This document shows, in pieces, positions 33,826 through 48,825 of a stretch of DNA of 64,000 nt. Position numbers and translations under genes: made by a program. The notes under the pieces were generated by a model that did no database searches, was not told the DNA's origin, and saw only the letters and a program-made list of their open reading frames with translations. Where the stretch lies: contig QJNS01000746.1 in NCBI GenBank assembly GCA_004154925.1, positions 124,001 through 188,000 of the forward strand, read 5' to 3'. Source of the DNA: Monosporascus cannonballus (Eukaryota; Ascomycota; Sordariomycetes; Xylariales). Each line of letters opens with the position of its first letter. Within the stretch, counting starts at the first letter, position 1.

Positions 33826-36041
33826 ATTTTTCCATTTTTACTGTAAAAAGTGACGCGATAACCATCAGAAGTAAAGCTCGCCGACTGCAAGACAAACTTA
33901 AGTTACCGGTCGGAAAGATTATCGATCGGAACTTAATAAATAAACGATCGGTCACAATATAGGAATAGGGTAAAAAGCTTATAATGAAAATCTAACGGGT
34001 AGAAGATTATAGTTCTCAGAATTCTATATCTTCTTATATAAATAATAAGAACGTATCCCGATAACCGTTAATCGAACGGTCGGAATATGGACGTAATAAA
34101 ACGATTATGTTCTAAAATTCAAAATAAAAAAAATTAAACCTTTTAATAATATTTAAATTTTAAAGATTATCCGTTAATAAAACAAATAATATTTAGAATT
34201 ATTCTAACACTTAATCAAATAATAAGCGATAATATAAGTTGAAAAAGTAAAGCTTTATAAGTTAATTATAATATTATTATAAAAACCTCAAAGCGATAAG
34301 CGAATATTGTGTTATAATTGCTCGAAGTTTTTCGAATATATATTGATTAAAGAAAACAAAATTAAATAAAAACTATTACGAAAGCTTATATCGAAAGGCT
34401 AAAGCGAAATGCTTTTATTTATATTTAATAGGTTATGGGCTATGTGGACGTTTTTATTACGAATACTTAACAATTATATTACGTTATATTGAATTCTTTT
34501 AATTACTAAAAATATTCGAAATTATAAAACTTATAAAATTTTATTAAAGAGGTTATGTAAATCCTAATTGTTTTAATAAGAAATATAAGACATAATTTAT
34601 AGAATTATAATAGCAATCTGATTAATAGCCGTTAAAGTTTTACGTTAAATACAGGTTTTTAATTTATAAAATAAATTTTGCGAACGTTTTTAACCTAGAA
34701 ACCAATTAGGATAATATACATTTTACTTTTAATTATTTTTATAAATTTATATCAAGGTTACGAAATGAGTTATAACGAAAAAACGTTAAATTAAATAAAT
34801 TAATAACATAATAAATAAGACAAAACACTATTAAAACGCCTGAAAAAAGGTAAAAGAAAACTGATTATTTTTTTAAAAAATATTAATAAGAATAAACGAT
34901 CTCATTTGAGCGCTTCTGAAAAAAGAGATTCTTAAAGCAAATCCAAGGCGTTACGTAAAAATAATAAGGACCGCAAGCGTTTTTATATTCGAAAAGTAAA
35001 TAATTATCGATTTAATTCTGATTAAACTAAATCCGTACAACTTAATACCCTTAATTTTTATAGAGGCTTATTTACATATTACAATTCTAGAAAGTTAAGC
35101 TATAAAAACGTAAATTACAAATCTAAAATGAATATAAAAACTCTCCCATCTCGGTTATACGGAGATCGACCTTCGAAAGCTGTATAAAACGTTATAATAT
35201 ATAACGATAAATTAAACTATTATTTAAACGTAAACCTAAAAAAAGAGCCGGAATAAGCGTATACGTCTAATTTATTTCGGCTAATAATTACAGAACGGTC
35301 GAAAAAAACCGGTTTTTTTTTAAAAAAAACATACTTATTAAAAAAAGTGCGGAAGATTTAATAGTACAAATAAATATAGATATCGGAATATAAGTATATA
35401 TTATAAGTATAAAGCTAACAAAAAAGCTTAATCTTTAATTAATTTCTGTGGATATTCCGAGCTTTATCGGCGTTAACGGCGCGTATATTAAATATTATAG
35501 TGCTTACGAAATTCCTGTTAACATAATAAATAATAATAATAATGAACGAAAATTTACGCAAATTTATTTTGTAATATGCACTAATTAAAAAGCGCTCGAA
35601 TTTTTATTATCTAGATTCGGAATAAGTAAATTAATGATTTTATTGGATATAATTACATAGTAATAATTATACGAATTATTACAAAAAATTAGTAAATAGA
35701 AAATTACGAATTTAATAATGTTCGACCAGCAAATTTATACCGTTAATTTAATAAGTCTAATTAAAAAAGTAAATATCTCGAAATTCGAGAAATAACAGGA
35801 ATAGGGAATAGTTAATCTTCTTATATGCTTAAAAAATTTCGAGCAAATATATTTCGAAAAAATAGCAAAAAAGTACTTTAGTTGCCAAAGGTAAAATATG
35901 TAATAAATCTGATTCCGAAAAAAATACGCTTTTACTCGGCGTAATTTACCTTATTTCGAAAGCCCAAAAGAAGATATTCGAAAAATATATTCGAAAAAAC
36001 CTAAAGATAGACCGGATACATTATTCGAAAACGGACGTAAA

Positions 36042-36560
36042 AGCACCAGTATTATTTGTGCCTAAAAAAACGGCAGTGTTCGACTATAAGTCGATTATAA
36101 GGAGCTAAATCGGATAACGATAAAAAACCGATATCTTTTACTTTTAATTTTAAAAATGATACATCGCTTAGAATTATTTAAGATATTTTCGAAAATCAAT
36201 TTTAAGAACGTTTATTATGGCATTAAATTTAAAAAAAAGCAACTAATAGAAAATCGTGTTCCGAATACGATACGGGTAATTTAAATATACAGTTATATTA
36301 TTTAATTTTATGAACGTACCGGCTACGTTCTAAGCTTATATTTATAAAATATTAACTGGATTAATTAATTACATATACGTAATATATTTAGATACAGTTA
36401 TTATTTATTCGATTTACGAAAAAAATATAGGAAATATTTTTAGCTAGTTTATAAATAATTGTTATAATATTAATTATTAGATAAAATATTTTAATACGAA
36501 TTTTTCAGAAAAAAAAAGATAAAGTTCTTAAGATTTATAATTAATATTAACGGCTTAAAG
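36042..36560 (+). pseudogene. Reverse transcriptase relic of gypsy-1
   Basis: Conceptual translation through stops gives APVLFVPKK at 36042, then GSVRL*VDYKELNRITIKNR (the gypsy K-D-G-S-x-R-x-C-V-D-Y-R-x-LN block), then FRIRYG, NVPATF*AY and, near 36.39 kb, a YLDT version of the catalytic YxDD box. The order and spacing are those of Ty3/gypsy reverse transcriptase. Non-functional. Confidence 0.8.
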
Positions 36561-38177
36561 ATGGACCGCTAACCGGTTAATAATATTAAAACATGACCAG
36601 AGCCAAAGTTAATTTATAATATTTAAGTATTTTTGAGATTTGCGAATTTTTATCGAAAATTTATCTCTTACTATTTGCGTATTACCGAATTTATTATTAG
36701 ACTTTTAAAAAGGGCGCAAGGTAAAAGTAAAATAATAAAATTTTGATTACTCGAAAAAGTTAAAAATGCGTTTCAAAGTTTAAAAAATAACTTTTAATTA
36801 GAAATTATTTTTAAATATTAGTATAACGTTAAAAATATTAACGTTAAAATAAATGTTTCGATAAAAGCTATATTAAGGATATTTTTATAGAAATACGGAA
36901 AGTATTAACGCTTAATCGTATAGTGGTTCCAAAAGTTATATTTAATCGAAAAATAATAAATTATAAGGAAATAAGAATTATTAGCCATTATAAAAAGCCT
37001 GGAATATTGATAACAATACTTTAAAGATATGAAATTTTTTTTCTTAATATATACCGATTATATGGCATTAAAAGACATGATAAAGGCGCCGGCCCGGAAT
37101 TTTAAAAGAAAGTTAACTCGATAAATTTATTACCTTGCATAATTTAATTTTGAAATCTAATGTTAACTGGACGCCGTTAACTCGACGAATAAATTATTTA
37201 AACGCCCAGATTATATATTAAAGAAAGTCGCATATAAAAACGTAATTGTTACGTTATTTAAAAAAAGTCGAACTTACAAATAATATATCGAAAAACGAAA
37301 AGGAAAACGATTGTAAATATATAACGTAACTTAAAATATTATAAAAGGGCAAAAGGCCTTATAAAAGTAACGCAAAATTCGTTCGTTATAAAATTTCTAA
37401 ACAGATTTTAGATAATAGAAGTTTAAGTAATTGCTATTTGTATAAAAAAATAAAGAACCTTTGTTATATGATTGTAAAAAGTTTTTTTTAAAAAAATTAA
37501 AGAATTATACTTTTGCCAAACTTATCGCTTGCGAATAATAATGTAAATACGAATCGTAGCAGTAATACGATTAACGGTTAAATAACGGCAACCGCAAATT
37601 ACAACCATATTATAATCGGGTTCCGAGAAATCTAGGAAAAACGAAATTAATATTAATATTATTATTCATAATTAATACGTTTTACATTCTTTAGCAAAGG
37701 AGTTATCCAAAGACGAAACGGTATTACAGTCGAAAGTTGCAAATTAAGGACTTAAATATTATAAAACTAATACGGATAGTTGGACGTTGAATCGAAAAAA
37801 AGGGAGAATATTTCCTAAACCTAAATAAGGTTTTATATTGTCGAAATAAATTCATACTTTTATTTTAAAGCGTTTTACGAAAATAATTAATTAATTAATA
37901 TCATAATAATCTAAAGATAAAATATATGGAATATATCCGTACGTTAAAATTAATAACTAGGAATTTTTATTGAAAAAATATGACGAACGATATCCGAAAA
38001 TATATTAAGTAATATCCGAACTGCTAGAGTACTATAAAATTACGCTATAAGCTATATAAATAATTACAGCCCCTGTTATTACTTAAATAACGTTTTTAGA
38101 AAATCTCGTTAAACTTTATTATAGGACTTTTTAAAAGTTTAGACTTAAATAGGCTGAAATATAACGTTATCTTAATG

Positions 38178-38570
38178 ATAGTCCACCGCTTTATGAAACT
38201 AATTTTATTTATTTTTACGGTTAAAACTTTGATTACAGCCGAATTAATCCGATTATTTTACGATAAGGTAAAATATAGAATCGATATATCGATTGAAATT
38301 ATTAACGACAAAAACAAATTACTAATAAGTTAATTTTGAGCAGAATTTTATAAAGAACGAAAAATAAAGCGGCAAATATCGACCGCTTATTATTCGTAAA
38401 CCGATAGGTAAATGGAATATATTTATTAAGTCCTAGAGTATTATTTTCGTAATTACATTAATAAATATTAAAATAATTAGATAAAGTTATTACGAAATAC
38501 GAAATTCGCGTATAATAATATTCGAAATACGTTTACCGGCCGGTTTCCGTTTAAAGCTTTATAAAGATAT
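38178..38570 (+). pseudogene. Integrase relic of gypsy-1
   Basis: The + strand reads IVHRFTKLILF at 38178, then AELIRLFYDKV, and farther on STAYYS*TD (the HPQTDGQTE-type block), KFAYNNIRNTFTG and FPFKAL. These match the order of the Ty3/gypsy integrase core downstream of RNase H. Many stops; non-functional. Confidence 0.75.
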
Positions 38571-40777
38571 TATCCAAAAACGATGAAATACTTTTTATAA
38601 AGATTTAAAAGATAAATATAAGAAATTAAAAGTTTTTTCGAAAAAATAACGGTTATTCGTCGAATAATATACGAATACTAGGAAAAAATAACGACAACCT
38701 AGAAAAAGTATTATAATCGACGCCATACACCCATAAAATTCCAATTAAAGTAATAAGTAAGTTTATTAATTAAACTTTTAAATTTAAGAACAAAAAGTTA
38801 ATACTTAGTAACGTTCGAGTTACTATCAAAAAGCGAATAGGTTCTTAAGCGTATAAAATAAACCTTTTTACTAAATATCGACGGATATATATTATATTTT
38901 TAATATTGTTATTAGAACCGTAATATAATCGAAAATCGGATAACGTTTAAATAGCGTTATCGGACCTAATAAAGGAATAAAAAAAATAAGTGGTAAAGAA
39001 TAGTATCTGCTATCGAAATAACTGAGGATAACGTAAATAATTAAATAGGAAAGTTGCCCTGCCGAATATAATACGTAAAAGCTTTAAATGTATTTCGAAT
39101 ACATGCTTCAAATATTATAACGTTACGAGAAAAAAATATATACATAAGAAATGGAATATCCTAAAAGTTATAAAATAATAACAGCTTTAATAAAATTTAG
39201 CGGCTTAATAAATACAAAGTTATAAAAGGTATTTTTTAAGCAGAATTAAAATATTAAATTTGAAATATTAATTATATAATTATTATGGAGTTTTTAGCGA
39301 GTAATTACTTTATTATATAGCGGTCAGAAATTGACCGATTAAATAATTATAATTTTTTACAAATAAAATAAAAGGTGAACGAAAATCGATGAATAACGTA
39401 AAAGGAGTCGAATTTTTATTTCGAAAATAAAATTTCGCGTTTAATTATTAAGTTTTACGTTAATTAGCCTTTAATAAGCGCATTAAGGAAATTAATATAG
39501 GAATATTAAAAAAAGATCGGAAAATATACAACGGCAAAAAGCGGGTACGTTTGTTAATTTTGTTAGGCGTAAAACCTAGAAAAAATTCGAGAACGTTTTA
39601 TTTTTTACGAAAAACAAAGGCCAAATAACTGGAATATAATCGGTTGTTAATCAGAAATAAATTACCACATTTAAAGTATTTAAAGTACCTAGGCTTAATA
39701 ACGGCTTTATCGAATAAAGCATTTTTTTAATTTATAGTTATTAATAAATATTAGAGCCTTATCAAAACGTCGAAAAATAGGAGGAAAATATTCATAAGTA
39801 AAGAACGTAACGATATAACAATTTTCGAAATTTTTCTTATTTATAGGAATATTATAAAATTACGCTTAATCAGAGATTGATCGCAAAATAGTAAGGAAAG
39901 GATTAGAATATTTATAAATATAACTTACGTTTGTAAACTTATAAAACGACGTTAAAATTGAACTTTCGTAAATATAATAAACGATTAAAGATCCATTTCT
40001 GATACAAAGAGAAAACGATATTCCTTAGTAATAACTGCCTTAAGGGCAAATTCGACATTGCGAAAAACGTCGATTTGGTAACCGATCGCAAATACGTTAT
40101 TACGCGCGGATTCGGTACCTTTAGTACGAACCGCCTTAAGTTCGTCGATTAATTCCTAGTTTTCGACGACAAAATAAACGATAATTTAGATAACGCCTTT
40201 AAGGACGACCGAAATCTAAACTGAAATTAGACGACGATATTAACAATAATAAAAATAGGCATTTACCGCGCAAAAGGTTTTATATTAATAATTAATTATA
40301 ATATAATTTAAAATGCTCGAAATATAAACGCAAATCGTACAGTAATCGAAATAACGTTATATTATGTAAATATAATACGGTTTCTTGCCGTCTATAATAC
40401 GATTAAAATCCGGCTTATCGTCGATATTAAAAAGATAGTACTTAAGAAACTTCCAGCCGTTACCGGTATAAAAGTACCATTTTTTATAGAATTATTTATA
40501 AGAAATAGCCATAACGAATAAAAATAGGACGGAAATTGTACGTAAAAAGAACGAAGATAAAAAGGCGAAAAAAGACGAAAAAAATAAATAAAGTAAAATT
40601 GAAAATCGAATAAAAGTAAGAAATTAAACGGAATATAATTAATCACTTAACGTAATACGTATTGATTGCTACGATAACAACGCGCAATATAATATAACTT
40701 ACGTATATATATATAAAGAGCTTTTAGTTACCGTACGTAATTCAATTTACGACTAAATTACATTAATTTATTAATAC

Positions 40778-41007
40778 TGTTAAAAATTAACAGCTTAAAA
40801 AAAGTATTTGTAAAAATATAACTTTTATAAGATTACGGCTAATATTCGACTAGCTACAAACTTACGCGCCAATATAAATAACTACCTAGCAGCTAGTAAG
40901 AAACGCCAAATAAAAGTAACCAAATACATTTACTTTTTAAAATACGTTCTGCGATTGATCAAAAATCACTTTATCCTAGCTCACAGCTGTTTATTATCTT
41001 ATATATA
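40778..41007 (+). repeat. 3' LTR of gypsy-1
   Basis: Starts TGTTAAAAATTAACAGC. Aligns with 33596-33825 but almost every CpA of that copy is TpA here (for example ATATTCGACTAG for GTGTTCGACCAG). The 3' edge is approximate. Confidence 0.65.
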
Positions 41008-41012
41008 AAAAT

Positions 41013-41895
41013 CAACTTTTAAGGTAATATATTTAAATAATAATAATAAATTCTTTAGTTATATTAATCTTAAACCTTTTTTAATTAGTAAATTTTATTG
41101 ACATTTAATTTATTTATTTAAAAACTTCGAAAGTATTTTAAATCATTAAGTAATAAGCGCTATTATTTTCGGCGAGAACTTTTACTATTAAAAATATGTT
41201 AAATTTAATGGTAAATATTATTAATTATTATCAATTATTTCAGCTTAACTATAAACGCAAATTTAAAAACGAAGTATTAATAAATATTTTAATTCAAGGT
41301 TTTAAATTATTATAAAAGTATTTAAAAAGAATATAAAAAGACCGAACATTAATCTTAAAACACTTAAAACTAGTACGCTTAATTTTTTAAAAATGTTAAT
41401 TAATTTTGTTTAAAGTAGCGATATCTATATTTAAAATTATACTTTTTACTTTTTGAACTACGTGAAATATGGATTTTTAATAGATATTACAAATATATCA
41501 ATTTATTTTATAGAATTATAAAATGCGTTTATTTTTCTATATTTACGTATTTACCTGCTTATATAATTACCTACTAGATGTAAAAAAGTATTCAATTTTA
41601 TTGAAAATATAAATTTACTAATGCGGAAATAATTAATAAAATATCTTACAAAATATTATTTTTTAAAAAAGTTAATTTAATATTACTTATTAAAAATAAA
41701 ATTTAAAACAATATAATTAAATGAATTTTAATGTTTTAAACATATAAAACGTGAAATAAATACTAATTATTAAAAAGCTATTATATTTTTAAACAAAATA
41801 CATTATTTTAATATACATGTTTAGATATATAAATATTATCGAAAATATACTGTTAAAGTTTACGATATTATAAAGAGGCTAAATTTAAAAATACA
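41013..41895. other. AT-rich DNA between two retroelements
   Basis: About 0.9 kb of AT-rich sequence without genes, element ends or repeats that I can recognise. Confidence 0.55.
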
Positions 41896-41900
41896 CTTAT

Positions 41901-42083
41901 TGTAAAAGGTTTCATCTAAGCGGTTTGAAATCAATTGCCAATAAGAGTTTATTTTGTAACTGAAAAAAAAGGGAAAATAAAAATATAATTATGTATATTC
42001 GCATATAAGGCGCTGCGCTAATGCTACTTAATACCGGCGTTTATCCGGTACTTTATAATAAGGCTTTATATAGCCTTATTATA
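41901..42083 (-). repeat. LTR of gypsy-2 copy a (left, 3' LTR)
   Basis: Starts TGTAAAAGGTTTCATCTAAG and ends CCTTATTATA. Shares GCGCTAATGCTACTTAATAC-type sequence with the LTRs at 48633 and 53805. Confidence 0.75.
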
Positions 42084-45000
42084 TTACCTCTCACTTTCCT
42101 CAAAAAAAGTTAATTTATTGCAAAATTAATAATCGCGTTAATTTTTAACTGTTAATTAATCTAAAATTCGGAAATTTATCGATTTCCGAAGTAAGTTTAA
42201 CATAAGTAATTTGTTATAATCTAATTATACGTTAAACAAACTTTTATATAAAAACGTATTTATATTTTTATTTATTTTTAATTTTTTTAATATAATAATA
42301 ACTTAATTCGACAAATTAATTCTTATTAATACTTATTATAACGTTTTTATACATTATTCTGTAACGGCTTAAAAATTAATTAATGCGTTATAATGCCGCA
42401 AAAATGCTACACAAAAAAGAGGTTTTTATGTTTTTAAGCCCTTTTAATAAATCGAAATCCCTTAAAATCTTTTGTACACCGCGCATTTACGTCGCCTTGG
42501 ACAAATATCCTATCCATATTTACGATATGCCTTATTTTACCTATATAATTCGTTTTACCGAAAACCCAAATATATTTTATTTATATTAACGAAATATATT
42601 ATTTATTTATACCTTATTTATTCGTTATTCCTAAAATATTTGTCATTATAAGCAAAACAATAATCCGTTATTAAGCTTACGTTAATGATAATTATAAATA
42701 TCCTGAAATAAATACCTATTTTATTTTTGTTAATATATTTTTTTATTATAATCTTTGCGTAATTTACGAATATTTCCGAATATCGTTAAACGGTTAACGT
42801 ATTTAATAAAGTTATTTTTAATTATAATTACCCAAATCCTAATAAATTCGTTTTTTTACATACGTTTTATATTATTTTTTCGCCGTTAACCTTAATTTAA
42901 CAACTATCCGTACCTAAAAAAAACGGGAACCGAAACCTTACGTTCGCGTTTTAAATTTTCGTATATTATTCGTTCCGAAATATGTTTATATCCTTAATTC
43001 TTGGCTTATACATTACTTATACGTAAGTTAAACTGCCAGTTTTGCCGATTATTTCGTCTCGTGTAAAAAAGGACATATTAAATATAAAAATAATAAATCT
43101 CATTATATAATCTTTTTTTGCGATATTTCCGTACCCTTTTTACGTTACTTCTTAACTTACGTTATAAGTTAAATTAATAGCCGTTAATAATTATATTATT
43201 AACGTTTTTCAAAACTTCGTAATTATAATTTAGACGGTTAAAAAAAGGTTTCGGTTTTGTCGAAATCTAATATAAATAAAACTAAATAATCGCATATTTT
43301 AATTACGTAATCTTTGCATAACGTTAACGTTATAAATTCGTAAGATAAATTATTAAATTTATAAATTTTTAAAAATAATTAAATAATTTCGTAACCGGCG
43401 TACCATTTTTATAACGCCTAATTTCTTTTTAATATATTTTATTTGTAAATAACAGAAATATTATTCCAACGTTTATTTACGAATTACTAAGGATTATTCC
43501 TAAACGGCTTCCCCAAATTCCCTATACCGTTTATACGCCGCCCGGGCGGTATTTTTAAATTTAACTTTTAACCGTCCGCTTTCGAATAATACGTTAAATT
43601 TAGGATCCGTTATTAATAATTACATTATCATATTTCTTTTCGAACTGTTATAAAGCCGCCGTATTTACGAATTTCTTAAACGACTTTTAAATTGGTTTTA
43701 TATAATCTAATTACTTTATTTAAACTTAACGTATAAAGCCTTCTCTTACTTTATTAATCCGGATTTAAAAAATACTTTCAATTTTAAATTTTAATTTATA
43801 AATTTTGTAAAGATAATAAAAAGGAGTTATATATTTACGTAAATTTGCGACGGTAAAAGGTCGTAATTTACGCGTTTTTATAAATTAAACTTAAAAAAAT
43901 TATAAACTTTTTTTTAAAATATATTTAATTCGATGTCGTAAAAATTAATTACTTTAATTACCTAATATTTGGCTTAAAATTACCACAATTATTTAAATAA
44001 TTAAAAAACAATAATACTTTTCAAGAATAACTAAACTTTATTGTTAATTTCGTATTATTTTGACGAAAGAATAACGCTTATTCGTTATTTCCTCCTAGGT
44101 TTACTAAGCCGTCACCATTGTAGCTTAAGCAAATTCCGTATCTTTTTGCAATTTCCTAACAAAGTTTTCCGTTTTTATGTATAAATCTTTCTTAGCTGCC
44201 GAACTACTTTTTATTTAGAGAATCGGGTTAACGTAATACCCGTAAAATAAAATAAAAAACTTAATTTTACCGAAATTATATCTCGGTTATTAATCGCGAA
44301 TAATATCCCCGGAAAAAGCTTATTTTGTTTTTATTATAAATATATTATAAAAATTCGCAAATAAATTAATATTTCCTAATTAGTCTTTTTTATAATACTA
44401 TTAATTTTAAAGCAATATGCAAATAAAAAAATGTTATTTTATTTTTATTTATTCGTAAAATTTAATCCAAAATTTATTTACCTAATTAAATTCTTTATAA
44501 TATACAATAACCCTTAAAAGGCATAAATTCTTTAATATATTTCTGCGAATATTTTCGTACATCGTTTTACGTTTATCGTACGTATTACTTTTAAAATTAT
44601 TACTTTAAATAATTAATTTATTATAACTATTAAAAAATATAAATCGTATTTAAAAACGGTTAATAAATTGATTATGAAATTAGTCGATAATTCGTTATAA
44701 AGTTGTTCGGAAACCGGAAATAATTTTAATAACCTTTTTTTTTATTTCTTTATACGTTTTTATAGCCGCATCCGTCGTAATTCTTACAGAATTACCTTAT
44801 TATACGATATATATCCGGCTAAAAAAAACTTTTCCAAAATACCGTTATCGTAACATTTTTACCTAAATAATTTGTTATATAAAAATCGTAAATATTTTGT
44901 ATTAAAGCCGTCTTAAGCCGTTTTTAATTTAAAATTTAAAAGCGTTTCCAAAATTAAAAAAAGCTCTTAATATTCAAATTATATTTTATAATCGATATTA

Positions 45001-45879
45001 ATAATTTTAATTTTATAGAAAAATTACGTTTTTATTTTATAATAACCTTAATAATACGGTTATAATTTTTATCATATTTTAACGTTACGTTTTAAAACTT
45101 TTAAAAATTTTCGTAATATTAAAATATATACGTTTTTCGAAATAACCCGTTATTTTTAACTTTAATATTATTAACTGTGATCGTATTATTACCGTATTTT
45201 TAATATTTCGTAAATAATATAAATAATTATTTATTTTTTATTAATTAAAGTTTTTATATAATTTTCCGGCTATTATTTTTCTTTATAAATATATTTTATT
45301 TTTTACGCGAAAATATATCGGCCATAATATTTAAATATTCGGTAAAAATTTTGAAATAAAAATTAAAACGAAATAATTTCTTTAATTATTTTATTTAACG
45401 TTTATTTAAATTTTTAATAATTATAAAATATATTAAATTTTATAATTAATAATAATTTTAAACGAGATTATTATATCACTTAATTTTACATCTTACGTGT
45501 TTAAATAATTTATTACCGTTAAAAATGTTTCATCATATATTTCGTAATTAATTTTAATAAGACTTACGTTTTTAAAATAATAAATACCCGGATATAATGT
45601 TCTTAATTTGTTAACTTAACATAAATAATTTCCGCATATTATTTTTAAATAATTTACTTTTAATATTATAAAATTTTCGGGACTTTATTATATTAAAATC
45701 GGTTCCGTTATAAAAATATTTTTAAAACGTTTAAATCTTATTTTTTCCTTTTTCTTTTAACGGAATAAAATATTTTCCGAGTTAAGGTTATTAACAGTAT
45801 TAATATATTTGCATAATAAATTATAAAATTACGGTAAAAATTTGCGAGTCCCAGTAAATTTCGAATTTCTTTAAATGTT

Positions 45880-46330
45880 TTAAAATTTTCTTATTTTTCA
45901 ATTATACGTAATTTTTCGGAGTCCATTTATATGCCTTTTCCGGTATTTATAATAAATCTAAAATATTTTATCGTTTTTATAACAAATTCGCATTGGAAAA
46001 TATTTAAACTTAAACCCGCTTTTTTTAAACGGCTTAAACCCTTTTTTATTTTTTGTATATAATCGTTTTTAAATCTGGAAAAAAATAAGAATATTATTTA
46101 TATATATTAAGCAAAAAAAGTTCAAATATTTTCTTAGAACCCTGTTAACGTATTGCTAGGAAATCGCGAAAATCTTACATAAACCGAACGGTATTATTAA
46201 TTATTTATATGAACGGTAACGTATTTAAAATACCGTTTTTTTATTTATTTTGTTCCTTAATTCTAATTTTATAAAATATTATTCGAACGTTTATTTTTAT
46301 AAATTATTTAGTATAAAAAGGTTAATTTTA
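45880..46330 (-). pseudogene. Reverse transcriptase relic of gypsy-2 copy a
   Basis: The minus strand reads VPFGLCKI followed by LRKYLNFFCLIYINNILIFF at about 46080-46130. This is the gypsy MPFGLxNAP...YLDxFCLxYxDDILIF block with both catalytic aspartates changed to asparagine, the expected outcome of RIP G-to-A changes on the coding strand. Stops are frequent. Confidence 0.75.
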
Positions 46331-48632
46331 AAAGTTCCGAAATAAAAGTAGAAAATAACGGTTTTTTTCGGTTATTATATTTAACGTCCGTTAATTACAA
46401 CAAAAACGTAATCATTTTCCGAGTTTCTTTATAAATAAAATCGGAACCCTTATGGACAAAATATTTATACGGATATACCCTTTATTTAAAAATTCTGTTA
46501 AAGTTTTCCTTAAAGTTAATAACTTATTTTTAATTATATTATATAAAGGTTTCTATAATATTAACATTTTTTTATTTTGTTTTTACGTAATAAAACCGCA
46601 TAATTTATTTCAAAAAAGGATAAAAATAAAACGTCGTTTAATTTTTTATCGTATAATTTTCGAAATATTTTTAACCTAAATAAAAGTTTTTCGTTAATTT
46701 CTATTTTTTTTTCTTAAGCGTTAACGCCTTATCAATATTGGCTAAAATAATTGAAAATAATTAAATTTCTTATTTAATCCTTTTAATCTTTTTTATTTTC
46801 CAAAATTTCGTTTCGAAAATGGCAACTAAAATTCTTTTTGTTTCGCAAATTACTTATATATTATTTTTTAAGCTTTATATTTTTTTGTACACCTTTATAC
46901 GACTTATTACATTTATTATTAAAAGGTACCTTTGTATTACGTATATAACGTCGTAACGTTTTATTTAAAATGTCTCTAAAATTAAAAGATAATTAAAGCT
47001 ATTAATAATATATACGAATATTCTAGTTTTGAAACCATCGATATTTCTCTCCATATAACTTTTTTTAATTTTTTGTCATTATTATTAACTTTTTTTCGAA
47101 TTTTTCTTAATTTACGTAATTTTATTAAAATACGTAATAACCGTAATCGTTTTACGAACGTTTCGTTTATTACGTTAAAATATTTAGATCTTTAATTAAT
47201 AAAATGTTTAATAAATTTTTCTAAATTAATATATATATATCGATAATAAAAAAATACCATCCATATTTTATTTCGAGATCTTCATTTTGGCCTAAATCGT
47301 TTTTCGTTTTTAAACGCGTTAATACTTAAAAATTACTTTTTTCTCTTTTCGTTTTCAAATTTTAACTTTTCGTCCTTATACGTTTTTAACGAATTAATCT
47401 CTTTTTACGGTTTTTTTATTAATAAAAACGAATAACGGTTCGCCTTATAATTAAAACCCCTACAACGTAAGTAAAGGCCTTTCGTTTTATAAGTATTCCG
47501 TTTCTTTTAAATTATTTATCGCGTATATTATTTCGGTATTAAAAGGAAAAGTTACGGTTCTTATTTTTGCCGTTTTACTACCGAAATACCTATTATATTT
47601 ATATCGTTATTTAAGTTATTTCCTGCTTAATTAATATCGTCCGATTAAGTTATTAAAAATTATTTATTTTTTGTTATATTATTTCTTTAAAACGTCCGGT
47701 AATTTTTATTATTTTATTTATTTATATATTATAATTTTTTTAAAAAAGGTTAATTAACATTAAAACGTAGGTAAACTTTTTATTTAATATTTTCTTTAAA
47801 AACGTAAATTTTGTTTTCGTTAACCAAATAATCCTTCCTATATTTATTAACCTTTTTTCGAATAAGGAATAAAATAACAAACACTTCGCGTTATTAATTT
47901 ATCTTAAATTTCGAAAATATTCGATTACGTTTTTTTATACCGATTATTATATTATTCTTATAATATTTTTTAAAAAATTAATAAAGTTATAACTATTATT
48001 TAAGTTTTAAGTAATATAATAAATAATAATTATATATTATATATTAATTTCGAACCTTTTGTATATAAAATAAAATAACTTACGAATTTATTTTACGAAA
48101 ATAATGTTTATTTTAAGTTTATAAACTATAAATACGTATTATTCGGGGAACTTTTTTTTGTTCCGTCGAACTTTTCCGGCCAAAATAACGGCTTTTATTT
48201 AACTTCTGCTATTAATTCGGTCGTTCGAACCGTTTTTTACGGAATAGCCTAATTACGTTTTCGATTATTAATAAGTCGAAAAAAGGTCGGTATTTATAAA
48301 GGTTATTATATTTCAAATTTCAAAATAAATAATAAACTTTTATTAAATAATTAAGTTATTTTTAAATTATTCGGCCGTTTATATTAATTCCTTATTTGCC
48401 TTATATTACGTTTTTATATATTTACGAAGTTAGGTTACTTTTTTTCGAATTAATAATTTGTACGTTACTTTATAGCTGTTATCCAGCTTATTAAAGTTTC
48501 CGTTATAACGTTAAATACCTTTTGTAATTCTGAGTTAATAAAGGCCTTGTATTAGGCACCGTAAAAAGCGTTCGGAAATCCTAATATTTAATTTTAAATA
48601 TTTTTTATTTTATTAAATAATCAGCTAGAAAA

Positions 48633-48820
48633 TGTATAAAAGGTTATATTTAAGCGGTTTGTAATTAATTACTAAAAAAATTATGTTTTAGCTAAAAAGA
48701 AAAAAAAGAGAAAATGAAAATATAAATATATATGTTCGCATATAAGACATTGCGCTAATACTGCTTAGTAAAGGCGTTTGTCCGGTGCTTTATGATAGGT
48801 CTCTATATAGCCCTATCACA
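48633..48820 (-). repeat. LTR of gypsy-2 copy a (right, 5' LTR)
   Basis: 188 bp, starting TGTATAAAAGG and ending CCCTATCACA. It is colinear with 41901-42083. Confidence 0.75.
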
Positions 48821-48825
48821 TTTAT

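Larger units (their letters stand above)
33596..41007 (+). mobile_element. Ty3/gypsy LTR retrotransposon, RIP-inactivated (gypsy-1)
   Basis: Direct repeats at ~33596-33825 and ~40778-41007 are the LTRs. Between them the + strand carries relics of gag-pol in Ty3/gypsy order: reverse transcriptase (about 36.04-36.56 kb), an RNase H region, then integrase (38.18-38.57 kb). Stops occur throughout. A possible 5-bp duplication AAAAT flanks the element (33591-33595 and 41008-41012), but in such AT-rich DNA it is weak. Total length about 7.4 kb. Confidence 0.8.
41901..48820 (-). mobile_element. Ty3/gypsy LTR retrotransposon, minus strand, complete but RIP-inactivated (gypsy-2 copy a)
   Basis: LTRs at 41901-42083 and 48633-48820 bound a 6.9-kb element. 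The flanks CTTAT (41896-41900) and TTTAT (48821-48825) are a 5-bp target duplication differing by one C/T. Just inside the left LTR, TTACCTCTCACTTTCCTC (42084 on) is the complement of a polypurine tract, which puts the 3' end on the left and the coding strand on minus. A reverse transcriptase relic is at ~46.1 kb. The interior aligns colinearly with the copy starting at 53805. No frame is intact. Confidence 0.8.

Noticed and set aside
33771..33962. 63-codon + strand frame in AT-rich DNA
   Set aside because: It overlaps the less mutated 5' LTR and leader of gypsy-1; no domain, and the position is non-coding in such elements.
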